In this document: in pieces, positions 46,847-57,790 of the stretch
Layout of the letters: the number at the start of each line of letters is the position of its first letter
How positions within the stretch are numbered: position 1 is the stretch's first letter
Source of the DNA: Stomoxys calcitrans
Lineage: Eukaryota; Arthropoda; Insecta; Diptera; Muscidae
Assembly (NCBI RefSeq): GCF_963082655.1
Contig: NC_081553.1
Location: forward strand, 41,769,812 to 41,833,811
Direction: 5' to 3'
DNA length: 64,000 bases
Made by a program: the position numbers and the translations under genes
Notes under the pieces: model-generated
The model's input: the letters and a program-made list of their open reading frames with translations, nothing else
What the model was told of the DNA's origin: nothing
Databases searched by the model: none

Positions 46847-47514
46847 TTAACCGTGACTGCGCCTCAAATGGTCCATCCGCTTAGTCCAATTTTGGCATAC
46901 TCTTTCCCACATTTCGGCCGGTATCTCACTAATAAATGCTTCAATGTGGTCTTCCCATGCGTCAATTGAAGCGGGCTTGTCTTTATATACATGAGCTTTA
47001 ACATAGCCCCACAAAAAATAGTCTAAAGGCGTTAAATCGCACGATCTAGGCGTTCATTTGAACGGTCCCGAACGTGAAATAAAATGTACACCGAACTCGC
47101 CTCTCAATAAGTCCATTGTTACGCATGCTGTGTGGCATGTGGCAACGTCTTGTTGAAACCACATGCCATGCAAGTCAAGCTCTTGCATTTCTGCCAAAAA
47201 AAAGAAGGATATCATCTAACGATAGTTATGTTACGATTCTCATCATCTTTGAAGAAGCACGGTCCAATGATGCCACCAGCCCATAGATGGCACTAAACTA
47301 TGACTTTTTCTGAATGCATTGGTAGCTCTTGCAATGCTTCTAGCTTATCTTCATTCCAAAATTGACAATTCTGCTTATTTACGTATACATTGAGCCAAAA
47401 ATGTGCTTCGTCGTAAAATGGAAGAAGCGCACAAAGAACTTTCTTAACAGAGCACGCATTTTGATAATAAAATTCAATAATTTGCAAGCGTTGTCCGTTT
47501 GTAAGACAATTCAT
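46847..47514 (-). pseudogene. Tc1/mariner-superfamily (IS630-like) transposase, internally deleted
   Basis: From ATG at 47514 it reads MNCLTNGQRLQIIEFYYQN, then CSVKKVLCALLPFY, and jumps directly to DEAHFWLNVYVNKQNCQFW. Most of the region between the N-terminal helix-turn-helix and the first catalytic Asp is deleted. Further on are SCDLTPLDYFLWGYVKAHVY (region of the last catalytic acid) and PAEMWERVCQNWTKRMDHLR, ending at a TAA near 46847. The middle contains frame breaks. It is a second member of the family at 54017-54615. Confidence 0.88.
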
Positions 47515-47841
47515 GGTTAAATTATAGACCAAACGGAAGATGTTTGACAGTGAAACAAAACACGAAACGTGCGTGAGCTGTTTAAACCAGTGTCGGCAAA
47601 AAATAATAGCTAATCAAATCTTATGTAGCATATATCTTACCATACATTCACTTAATATTTTCAACATATGAAAGTCCAACTTTTCAACTTACCTAAAAAA
47701 AAAAGAAATCAAAAAATAAAATTAATAATCTTGTAAACATGTATTTCTTTTAATTTAATAATATGTTATATTGTAGTAAAATTTTCTAAAGACTATTTTT
47801 TTTTTGAACTAGCTGAATTTTAATAAGAGATTTGAGTTTAA

Positions 47842-49368
47842 AACAAGTAAAAACGTATTAAGCTCGGTCGTGCTGAACTATGGTTGTCCACCACCAAGGA
47901 TATAATAATAATCCTGTTTAATTATATCTCCATTATTATATCCGTAGATATATCTAAATAGGGGCTGGTCTCGATCATATTTTATTCAGGTCCCGATAAC
48001 TAGAGGTGGGCATTTTAGCTCATTTTATTGACCGCTCCTTTTAGATCCGTTCCACAAAAGGAACTAGTTCCTTAGGTGCTTTTTCATTTGCGATCCCCTT
48101 ATATGTGGATGCCACCACATTCATTTAATGTGGTTGCCACAAACAACTTTTTCTCCTTTCACTTAAATTATACTTTCTTTTAAAAAATTCGCAATTACTT
48201 TTTGGGCAACCCAATAGTACCATCCGGAACTACCCAACTCTACCAATAACTCATATACAAGTAACAGTTTCAGTGAAATCCGCTTTTTATGGAACTAAGA
48301 CCCAAAATTAGAAGATCGGTCTATATGACAGCTATATCTGTATAGTCTGATCTGATTCATATTAGGGTCGGAGGTCGGGAGGCTCAAAACAGCTCACTAA
48401 TTGAAATTTCATCAAAATGGGTTAATAAATAAAGCTTTTATGGGCTTCAGACCCATAATCGGTATATCGCTCTATATGACAGTTATATCTAAATATCGCC
48501 CGATCTTTACAATGTATGCATCAGATGGCAGGAGGCTTAAAACAACTCACTGATTCACATTTCAGTGAAATCGGGTAATAAATAAAGCTTTTATGGGCTT
48601 CAGACCCATTATCGTCATATCTAAATATATGGCAGCTATATCCAAACATAGTCCAATCTGAACCAAATTTATATCGGACGACGGGAGGCTTAAAAAACTC
48701 TCTGTTTCAAATGTCAGCCAAATCGGGTAATAAATAATGCTTTTATGGGCTTCATACCCTTTATCGGGAGATCGGTCTATATGACTGATATATCTTACTA
48801 TTGTCCGATCTGAACCATATTTGGGTCCTATATTGGGAGGCCTAAAGCTACTCACTGTTTCAAATTTCAGCGAAATCGGATAAAAAATAAAGCTTTTATG
48901 GCCTTTAGACCCTTTATAGGCAGATCGGTCTATATGGCAGCTATATCCAAATATATTCCGATCTGAACCTTTTTCGGCTCGGATGGCGGGAGGGCTAAAA
49001 CTACTCACAGTTTAAAATTTCAGCGAAATCGGATAGAATATAAAGCTTTATGGGCATTATCTGTAGATCGATCTATATAGCAGCTATATCCAAATATGGT
49101 CCGATTTGGCCCGATTGAGAACTTAACCAGCGTGCATCAAAAAGGCGTATCTGTGCCAAATTTCAGCTCAATATCTCAATTTTTGAAGGCTGTAGAGTGA
49201 TTACAACAGACGGACGGACATCGATAAATCGTCTTAGAATTTTACGACGATCCGAAATATACAATATATACTTTGTAGGTTGGGAAATTGATATTACGAT
49301 GTGTTGCAAACGGAATGACTAAATGAATATATCCCCTATTCCATGGTGGTAGGTATAAAAAAGGGTGA
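47842..49368 (+). repeat. R153-family repeat, forward, long copy
   Basis: The left end (AACAAGTAAAAACGTATTAA, GCTCGGTCGTGC) is followed by a foreign stretch with MITE copy E. Units then follow at about 48.24-49.15 kb with 'gatcggtctatatgNcagctatat', 'ccgatctgaacc' and 'aataaagcttttatgggctt'. The tail is CAGACGGACGGACATC, TGTTGCAAACGGAATGAC and CATGGTGGTAGGTATAAAA. Confidence 0.82.
48169..48214. mobile_element. mariner-type MITE, copy E, right end only
   Basis: Only the last ~46 bp remain, from ACTTTCTTTTAAAAAATTCG through TTTTTGGGCAACCCAA. TA follows at 48215-48216. The left four-fifths are missing. Confidence 0.8.
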
Positions 49369-49451
49369 AATATCATACACTGGTTATTACCACAACCTCA
49401 AGCAGACTCTATACAAAGAATAGTTTTCTCAAGTGTTGGTATGAAGATGTA

Positions 49452-49757
49452 GGGTATCGTGGCGCATAGTTTAGCATGTCCACCTACGACGTCGAATGCC
49501 TGGATTCAAATCGCGGCGTGAACATCAGAAAAAATGTCAGCGGCTGTTATCCTCTTACTAATGCTGGCTATATTTTTAAGGTATCCTGCCATGTTAAAAC
49601 TTCTCTACGAAGTGATGTCGCTATGCGGCACACCATTCGAACTCGGCATAAAAAAGGAGGCCCCTTATCATTAAGCTGTACACTTTAATCGGACTGCACT
49701 CATTGATATGAGACATGTATTCCCTGTTCCTTAGTGGAATGTTAATGAGAAATTTAG
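49452..49757 (+). mobile_element. tRNA-derived SINE, copy
   Basis: The divergent head is GTGGCGCATAGTTTAGCATG and the B-box region is TGGATTCAAATCG. The body is CATTCGAACTCGGCATAAA, GGAGGCCCCTTATCATTAAG and the end CCCTGTTCCTTAGTGGAATG. It is the oldest-looking full-length copy. Confidence 0.85.
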
Positions 49758-49992
49758 TGGTAGTTAGTTGTTGGTATGAAGATTAACCAAACCAATTTTA
49801 ACGAGGATATAACAATGCAGCAGGAGCCGATGGGTTGATGATAAGGTACATCTGCTTAAGCTCTTTTGTACAATCTGTAAATATGCGATTCTATTAACCT
49901 GAAGCCAGAAGTTTTAATCTGTGTCTTACATATAGAATGGAGCTTAACGTTAAACGTCATGGAAAACAAATCATAACTACAACTTTTCTTCC

Positions 49993-50901
49993 TTTAAGAA
50001 GTAGGATCTTAAGAGAAGTAGAAGAGTTTTAGGAGAACTAGAATAGTTGCCCCTATTCCTTAGTGGAAAGTTCCTGGGCAAAATTTGCATGTTTGTATAG
50101 TTGTCACACAATGTTTAATGATCAAAATACATCGGAAAATGTCCATTATTTCGGTTCTAGTAGGAGTATTTTAGTTCTGTAAAAATGATTGAAAACAATG
50201 ATCATGGGTTTCTTCCGCAATTCTAAAAAGCCGTAGATTTGGCTATAGTGAATAATTTTTAAAGAAATTTTTAAAATTTATTAAAGTTGAATAAACCATT
50301 ATAAAGGAATTAAACATCTCTGCATAACATATGAAACACGTTCTTTAAGTCATTCAGTATCAAAGAAGGTTTCGAATAAGACTTATTCTTATTAAGTGAC
50401 CTCGTTAAGATACTAATTGAAATTTTAATAGTAATAATGTGGTCGTTGAGACGCTGATGATGCGGAAGGTTTTACACTTCCAAATCCAGTTAATCAAAAA
50501 TCAATTAGGAAGTAGGATCATAAAAGAAGCAGAAGAGTTTTAGGAGAAATAGAATAGTTGTCACACAGTGTTTAATGAACAAAATACATCGAAAAATGTC
50601 CATTATTTTGGAATATTTTAGTTCTGTAAAAATCGATTGAAGGGAAAGACCATTCTTCCGCGATTCTAAAAAGCCGTAGATTTGGCTATAGTGAATAATT
50701 TGTAAAAAAAATTTAAATAAATGATTAATGTTGAATAATCTATTATGAGTGAATTAAACAACTCTTAAACAACAACTCTTAAGATACTACAATAATTGAA
50801 ATGTTAATAAGACATGCATCTATATCCGGCTATATTGATGTGGTCGTAGAGACGCTGATGATGCGGAAGGTTTTACACTACCAAATTCAGTTAAAAAAAC
50901 C
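49993..50901. repeat. Tandem duplication, two ~400-510-bp units
   Basis: Unit 1 (about 49993-50502) and unit 2 (about 50503-50901) share GAAGTAGGATC, AGTAGAAGAGTTTTAGGAGA, TCACACA(A/G)TGTTTAATGA, AAAAAGCCGTAGATTTGGCT and GACGCTGATGATGCGGAAGG in order. Unit 1 is longer, partly owing to a SINE fragment at 50050-50096 that unit 2 lacks. Confidence 0.88.
50050..50096 (+). mobile_element. 5'-truncated SINE insertion with 7-bp target duplication
   Basis: A 47-bp SINE 3' end (CCCCTATTCCTTAGTGGAAA to TTTGCATGTTTGT) sits between ATAGTTG (50043-50049) and ATAGTTG (50097-50103). The sister unit has a single ATAGTTG at 50554-50560 and no insert, i.e. an empty site. Confidence 0.85.
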
Positions 50902-50904
50902 AAA

Positions 50905-52210
50905 AAAAAAATTTTTTTGAGTGATCGCTAATATTGAGGGCAAATGCAGTACATTTAGAGTAATTAATTTACCTTCTTAGCCCAGGAGCACTTCACACTA
51001 TGAGTTATGGCTGAAAAAAATTATGTTTAATTTAATCTCTTAATGGATATGTGAATGCACATAATTCGACTATAGCAGGTGAAGTAATTACCAGGTATTA
51101 AAGTATGTAAACATTTAGTTTGGTATGCAAACTATCTTCTTGCTTTTCATCATTTTTCGCAGGCAAAAAACATAATACATACAAATACAATCTTTGTAGT
51201 GAAGGCAGCGATGAATGACTGACTACAATAATGGTGTTAAGCTGATCTCCCTTCAGGTTTTAGTAGGCAAAACCAGACCGCCAGCAAACACCGTTGCATT
51301 TAACAATTCTAGCGTGTAAAGGATTCACGGATACCTACCTACGGATTAAAAAAAGACTTACAGTGAGCATAGCCACGGGATGATGATGCTGATTGGAGGA
51401 TACAAAATTCATAAATAGCCTTAGGTTTTCGATACATGTTGGGGAAATATTGAAGGTGAATAGCAGCACTAGTACAGAGAAAGAGGAAACAACAAGAGCT
51501 AAGCTAAAGATGGTAGTTAAGGAAAAAATCAAATGAAGAAACTACATGTATAGCCAACAACTACAATCAACCATCAATATTTAGAATAGTACTGCTGTGC
51601 AAGGTACAGAAATGCCTGGAAGGCCTCCATCAATGGTGGGGAAGAAATCAATAAGTGTAGGTATTAACAACCAACAATGGCTTAAAGTTAAACACACCAT
51701 CGCCAGCACCATCATCTTCATTGTCAGCATCATCAGCAATGGTTAGGCTACAACAACAGCAGCATCAACAACAACAACAACAACTATGACTAAGTCTAAA
51801 TAACATCCAAGCAACATGGATGTTTGTTAAGAAATAGATTGGATTGCATTCATGTGTTGTACTAGGAACAGCAGCAAAGGCAACTGATAGAATCTTCATG
51901 GCCCATACACACATAGGCTAAAACAGAGTGAGGCCAGTGCAAATGGAACAATAGATTGAATTCTTTACAAAAGACAGAAGTGGCATACATTTGATTATGC
52001 ACCGAAATCGTATATTAAGGTATGATTAGTGATACTTGGGAAGACAAATGTACAAAATGGAAGAATTCAAAAGCCATATAAACACTTGAAAACCAAAGGA
52101 TGCTCAAAATCAGAAAAAGGACATTATTTCGCAAGACCAAAAAAATATGAAAACCTTATAGAAAATCCTTCACAAAATAAAATATTTTTAGATGAAACAA
52201 TTTTTAAATG
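50905..52210. other. No gene recognised; CAA-rich stretch near 51750-51786
   Basis: Apparently unique DNA. A CAACAACAACAAC stretch lies at about 51750-51786. On the minus strand 51335-51532 is open and ends near a good donor-like site ('cact|gtaagt'), but no homology supports an exon. Confidence 0.35.
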
Positions 52211-52224
52211 AGTTTAACTACCGC

Positions 52225-52605
52225 GGCCACCGTAGCGCAGAGGTTAGCATGTCCGCCTATGACCCTGAACGCCTGGGTTCGATCCTGGCCAGATCATTAG
52301 AAAAAATTTTCAGCGGTGGTTTTCCCCTCCTAATGCTGGTAACATTTGTGAGGTACTATGCCATGTAAAAACTTCTCTTCAAAGAGGTATTGCACCACGG
52401 CACGCCGTTCGGACTCGGCATTAAACAGGAGGCCCTTTATTATTGAGCTTAATTAATACGACCGTACTCATTGATATGTGAGTGCTACTGCACGCCTTTA
52501 GACTCGGCATTAAACAGGAGGTCCCTTTTCAATGAGCTTAAACTTTAATCGGACTGCACTCTTTGATATTTGAGACTTTTGCCCAAAATTTGCATTTGCA
52601 TAACC
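52225..52605 (+). mobile_element. tRNA-derived SINE, best-preserved head
   Basis: It begins GGCCACCGTAGCGCAGAGGT (A box), then CGCCTATGACCCTGAACGCC and GGGTTCGATCCTGGCC (B box). The body is CAGCGGTGGTTTTCCCCTCC, AGAGGTATTGCACCACGGCA and AACAGGAGGCCCTTTATTAT. Part of the 3' half (GACTCGGCATTAAACAGGAG) is repeated around 52500. It looks tRNA-like at the head but runs on into the SINE body, so it is not a tRNA gene. It faces a reverse copy at 52683-52989. Confidence 0.9.
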
Positions 52606-52682
52606 ACTCTACTGGGCTTAAAATCAAAAAAGCCTTTTATTGGTTTTACCAACACCAAAAATTAATTTTTCATCTTACTTAA

Positions 52683-52989
52683 AAATGCAAATATTGTCCA
52701 TGAGCATTCCACTAAGGAACAGGGGCAAACTTCTCACATATCAATGAGAGCAATCTGATTCAAGTTTTAAGCTTAATGATAAGGGGTCTCCTTTTTTTAG
52801 CCTAGTCCGAACGGCGTGCCTCAGTACGACACCTCTTTGGAGAGAAGTTTAACAAGGCATAGTACCTCACAAATGTTGCAAGCATTAGAAGGGGAAAACC
52901 ACCGCTGAAAATTTTTTCTGATGGTCAGGATTTGAACCCAGGCGTTCAGCGTCATAGGCGGACATGGTAACCCCTACGCTACGGTGGCA
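52683..52989 (-). mobile_element. tRNA-derived SINE, reverse copy
   Basis: In reverse, the 3' end comes first (CCATGAGCATTCCACTAAGG), then AGTACGACACCTCTTTGGAG, GGGGAAAACCACCGCTGAAA, the B box (ATTTGAACCCAGGCG) and the A box (ACCCCTACGCTACGGTGGC). Together with 52225-52605 it forms an inverted pair with heads outward. TTTAACTA occurs just outside each end (52213-52220, 52993-53000). Confidence 0.88.
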
Positions 52990-53699
52990 TCCTTTAACTA
53001 AATTCACACTCCAGTTTCTGTTGTTAAAAAAAAGGATAAATCATGACATCGCTCAATTCCTGATTTGAAATTGAAAATCCATGAACAAGTTGATATTTTT
53101 CCTCGTACATTAAAAAAAATCATTTTCGTCCGTTCTGTTTTTTCTTCCCAAACGTTTCCTTTACTGAATACATTGATTAAAATGATAAACAGTTGATTTA
53201 ATTATCTTGAATCATCATTTGAAACAAAACATCTGCATCCTGTCCTTAAGGACAATTGGGTTGATTATCATCTCTCATCTGATCTCTTGACCTGTCCATA
53301 CGTATAAGGAAACAGGTAGCGTTGTACCCAATGACTGATGTGTTTTAAAATGCACATAAATTCAGCAACTTCTTCCTTTTCGCATTGTACAAAGAGAAGC
53401 AAAAAAAAAAAAACAATAAGGAAGGTTGCACACTCCAGTTTCAATTTTATATATGGCTTGTAAAAGCATCTACTCTCAGCTGTGTTCATGGTAATGCAAT
53501 GGTTGCTAATGCCACATGCCACATGGTTACCATAGTTTGAGGGTTTTAGTTGATGTTATTAAAAGTGAAGTTGTTGTTTTGTGTGTTAAGGATGCTGGTG
53601 GTAGCCAGAGTTGCCATATGTGGTAATATAAAAAAAATTAAAAAAAAACAATCAGAACATTTCAAAGAAATCCTAACCCTTAGCATTCTAAAATGCAGC

Positions 53700-53870
53700 A
53701 ACTTTTAGGCAGGTTTGTCGATTTAAACGAAATTTTGTTTGCCCTTTTACAGTAAAATTTGCTTTTGAGTAGGGGTGTCGAAGGGGGCCGTCCCTCCCCC
53801 AAAGTCCGCCAAATGGATATATAGGCCAATCATAACAATATGGGACTCAAATAGAAGGTAGCTTTCGTCA
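53700..53870 (+). repeat. Helitron-like repeat, fragment
   Basis: GAAGGGGGCCGTCCCTCCCC, AAAGTCCGCCAAATGG and ACAATATGGGACTCAAATAG match the left part of the G-rich repeats at 32.6 kb. It abuts the R153 array. Confidence 0.55.
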
Positions 53871-53874
53871 TAAT

Positions 53875-55945
53875 CCGGTAAAAATGCATAAATTATGCCC
53901 TCATAGCAGCTATATCGAAATATGGTCCAATTTGGACCAAATTCGGCACGAACATTGAGTTGTCTAATAAGTACAAGTCATTGTTCAATTTTGTAGAACC
54001 AAATATTGGTCTTTATGTGATTTTTTTGAGGTTAGGATTTTCATGCATTAGTATTTGACAGATCACGTGGGATTTCAGACATGGTGTCAAAGAGAAAGAT
54101 GCTCAGTATGCTTTGACATTTCATCATGAATAGACTTACTAACGAGCAACGCTTGCAAATCATTGAATTTTATTACCAAAATCAGTGTTCGGTTCGAAAT
54201 GTGTTCATTCACCGTAACGTTGCGTCCAACAGCATCTTTGAAAAAATACGGTCCAATGATTCCACCAGCGTACAAACCACACCAAACAGTGCATTTTTCG
54301 GGATGCATGGGCAGTTCTTGAACGGCTTCTGGTTGCTCTTCACTCCAAATGCGGCAATTTTGCTTATTTACGTAGCCATTCAACCAGAAATGAGCCTCAT
54401 CGCTGAACAAAATTTGTCAAAATTTGAACACATTTCGAACCGAACACTGATTTTGGTAATAAAATTCAATGATTTGCAAGCGTTGCTCGTTAGTAAGTCT
54501 ATTCATGATGAAATGTCAAAGCATACTGAGCATCTTTCTCTTTGACACCATGTCTGAAATCCCACGTGATCTGTCAAATACTAATGCATGAAAATCCTAA
54601 CCTCAAAAAAATCACCCTTTATATCCAAATATAGACCGATCAGAACTTTATACGACACGGATTTCGGAAAGCCCCACAAAAGTCACTGTCTCAAATTTAA
54701 GCGAAATCGGATTATAAATGCGCTTTTTGTGGGGTCAAGACTTTAAATTGAGAGATCGGTCTATATGGCAGCTATATCCAAATCTGAACCGATCTGCGCC
54801 AAATTAAACAAGGATGTCGAGGGAGCTAACACAACACACTGCCTCAAATTTCGGCGACATTGGACAATAAATGCGCTTTTACATCGAGAGATCGCTTTAT
54901 ATGGCAGCTATATCCAAATCTGGACCGATCAGGGCCAAATTTAAAAAAAAACACAACTCATTTTTTTACACAACTCATTGTCCCAAGTTTCGGCGACAAC
55001 GGACAATATACGCGCCTTTTGTGGGCCCAAGACCTTAAATCGAGAGATCGGTCTATAAGGCAGCTATATCCAAATCTGAACCGAACTGAGACAAATTCAA
55101 GAAGGATCTCGAAGGGCCTAACATAACTCACTGTCCCAAATTTTTGGCAAAATCGGACAATAAATGCGCCTTTTATGAGCCCTAACCCTTAAATCGAGAG
55201 ATCGGTCTATATTGCAGCTATGTCCAAATCTGGACCGATCTGGGCCATATTGCAAATAGATGTCAGGGGACCTAACACAACTCATTGTCCCAAGTTTCAG
55301 CGAAATCGAACAATAAATGCGCCTGTTATGGTGCCAAGACCTTAAATCGAGAGATCGGTTTATATGGCAGCTATATCTAAATCTGAACCGATCTGCGCCA
55401 AATTAAACAAGGATGTCGAGGGACCTAACACAACTCACTGTCCCAAATTTCGGCGACATCAGACAAAAATGCGACTTTAATGGGCCCAAAGCCTAAAATC
55501 GAGAGATCGGTTTATATTGCAGCTATATCCAAATCTGGACCTATCAAGGCCAAATTGAAGAAGGATGTCGAGTGGCCTAACACAACTCATTGTCCTAAAT
55601 TTCAGCAAAATCGGATAAAATATGTGGCTTTTATGGACCTAAGACCCTAAATCGGCGTATCGGTTTATATGGGGGCTATATAATGACATAGTCCCATATA
55701 GCACATCTTCGAACTAAACCTGCTTAAAGACGAAACAAGATTCTGTGCAAAGTTTCAGCTCAATATCTCTATTTGTAAAGAATGAAGCGTGGTTTCAACG
55801 GACAGACGGACGGACATAGTCTTAGATTTTTCGACGGTCAAGAAAATATACATTTTATAGCGTCGGAAATGGATCTTTCAATGTGTTGCAAACGGAATGA
55901 CGAAATGAATATACCCTCATCTTTCGGTGGTGGGTATAAAAACGA
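53875..55945 (+). repeat. R153-family array, ~153-bp units, interrupted
   Basis: Unit anchors AGAGATCGG(T/C) at 54751, 54887, 55043, 55197, 55350 and 55502 give spacings of 136, 156, 154, 153 and 152 bp. Each unit has TATATGGCAGCTATATCCAA, 'ctgaaccgatctgNgccaaatt' and 'acacaactcactgtcccaaattt'. The tail (CAACGGACAGACGGACGGAC, CTTTCGGTGGTGGGTATAAA) ends near 55940. A foldback transposon (54017-54615) is nested in it. Confidence 0.9.
54017..54615. mobile_element. Foldback derivative of Tc1/mariner-superfamily transposon
   Basis: Two 191-bp arms (54017-54207 and 54425-54615) are exact inverted copies as far as I can read, separated by a 217-bp spacer. Each arm contains the element terminus (GTGATTTTTTTGAGGTTAGG), the ATG and the first transposase codons (MNRLTNEQRLQIIEFYYQN). 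On the minus strand the spacer encodes FSDEAHFWLNGYVNKQNCRI and VWCGLYAGGIIGPYFFKDAV, the first catalytic Asp region. So the 3' end of an internally deleted element has been replaced by an inverted copy of its 5' end. It makes no functional transposase. Confidence 0.93.
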
Positions 55946-56900
55946 TTCTGATATCCAAATTTGGGACCCCAATGTTTGAGAGGTCGATCCACCCTCAAAT
56001 CGGACATATTTACTGACCCTGTCAAAATGTTTAACATTTTTTTTATAAAAATGTTTGATCAAGTGTTTGGGGATCACCCTAACCCCCAAAACACCCCTAA
56101 ATCGGACATATTTACCGATCATGGCAATATGGGGGCAAATGAAAGGTATTTGGGAGTAGAATTCGAATCTGATATTCAAATGTGGGAACATGTTTCTGGG
56201 GGTCCACCCCTAGACCACCCCTTTCTTTGGGTGTAGAGCACAAATCTGATATCAACAATCGGGACCAGCTCTCTAGAGGACATCCTATTCCTACAACAAC
56301 CCCCAAATAGGACGTATTTGCTCATTATAACAATTTGCGACTCAAAGAAAATTGAGCACGATGTTGATTGTTTTTAGGGCCCACCCCCGAACCGGGACCA
56401 CCGCCAAACCGGGCCCACCCCCAAATCAAATAAAGGGTATTTGAGATTAGAAAACGAATTTGATATCCCCTTAAGCCAATATAAATATGGGATTCAAATA
56501 AATGATATTTGAGAACAGAGCACTATGCCGATATTTTTTAGGGGCTAAGGGTGTGGCGGACCACCCCACTCCCCAAAACACGCCTAAATCGGACATATTT
56601 GTCCGATGTCAAAACACCATGAGAATATCGGGTTCAAATAAAGCCTTTTAAGAATGGAGTACATCTTACATCCAAATTTAAATGACTTTAAACCCTTCAA
56701 GCGAATTCATAGACCAATAAGGATCACATGGGATTCAAATAAAGGCATTTATATCGTTATGCTGTTAGTCAAGCGACATACATATGTACGTATATAACTT
56801 TCGTAGCATAGTATTTTACTAAAAGCTTTTTAATTGTCGAAAATAAATATTGAAATGAAGGCGCAGCGGAGCGTGCCCGGTTTAGGTAGTTTTCCATAAA
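55945..56900 (+). mobile_element. Helitron-like G-rich repeat, second long copy
   Basis: Degenerate ~130-bp units with 'atcggacatatttaccgatcatggcaatatgggg', CCCCCAAAACACCCCTAAAT and 'gtagaattcgaatctgatatt'. The right end reads GAAGGCGCAGCGGAGCGTGC then CCGGTTTAGGTAGT, the degenerate counterpart of the 34482-34511 terminus. The left end is missing or merged with the R153 array. Confidence 0.6.
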
Positions 56901-57790
56901 AATTAACCATTTGAAAAAATCTATTATAGAAATTAAATTTTTGCAAAATGTTGAATACAAATGAAATTCCGTCAACATTTTTTTTTTAAACTACAATTGC
57001 GGCGATTTTTTTTTATATAATAGACCTTTAAGTAAACATCGAATAAAAATAAAATTTAACAAAATTAAAAAAAAAAAAAAAACAAATTATAAATTTTAAA
57101 ATTTTATAGAAAAATCATAGATGAACATTTCTATAATATTGTCATATTGGCAACACTGGCTGCTATCACTCACTATTTTGCTTAATTTACAAAAACGAAA
57201 GATGTTTTATTGTTCCATACAAAAGCATCACCATGGTCGTCGTTCTCCTCGTTGTTGTACCTTAAACAGAGCGGAATGAATGCAAATGCAACCAGCACAC
57301 ACGCAGGATAACTGAAGGAAAAGATTCACTCAGATTCTGAGAATTGTGTACATGTACGAACTACTTTGGGAGGAAGGCAGTTGTTGCCATGAGGAGTCGT
57401 ATATTAGTGATGGTTGGTTGCCTGGTTATACTGCCATCATCACGACAAGAACACAGCAGCACCAAAAACAACAGGAACAAGGATACCATACCAGAACATA
57501 CTAACCAACCAACCAACCAGCAGTAACAACACCACCAAAATCGACATTGGCATACGGTGCACAGCGCATTTGGCAAATTATCTTTTGTTTAGAGGCTTTT
57601 GTATTGTTTTTCATTTTCGTTTTTAGATTTTGTTTTAAGTTTCCTTTTGCTTAATTTGGTGAAGTACGATGTTGTTAACCAAGTGTAAATCGGTGATAAG
57701 TAAGAAATGTACCATTCTAAAGAGATTAGAACAATTTCAATTGTCTTCTCTGAATTGGAGAGTAATATCTTTTCATTTTACATGCATGTA
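56900..57790. other. No gene recognised
   Basis: AT-rich, with a few short open frames on both strands around 57340-57620 that lack any recognisable domain. A CAACCAACCAACC stretch lies near 57501-57518. Confidence 0.35.

Noticed and set aside
52225..52300. Possible tRNA gene with A and B boxes
   Set aside because: The sequence continues into a SINE body found at several other places, and the cloverleaf ends do not pair properly.
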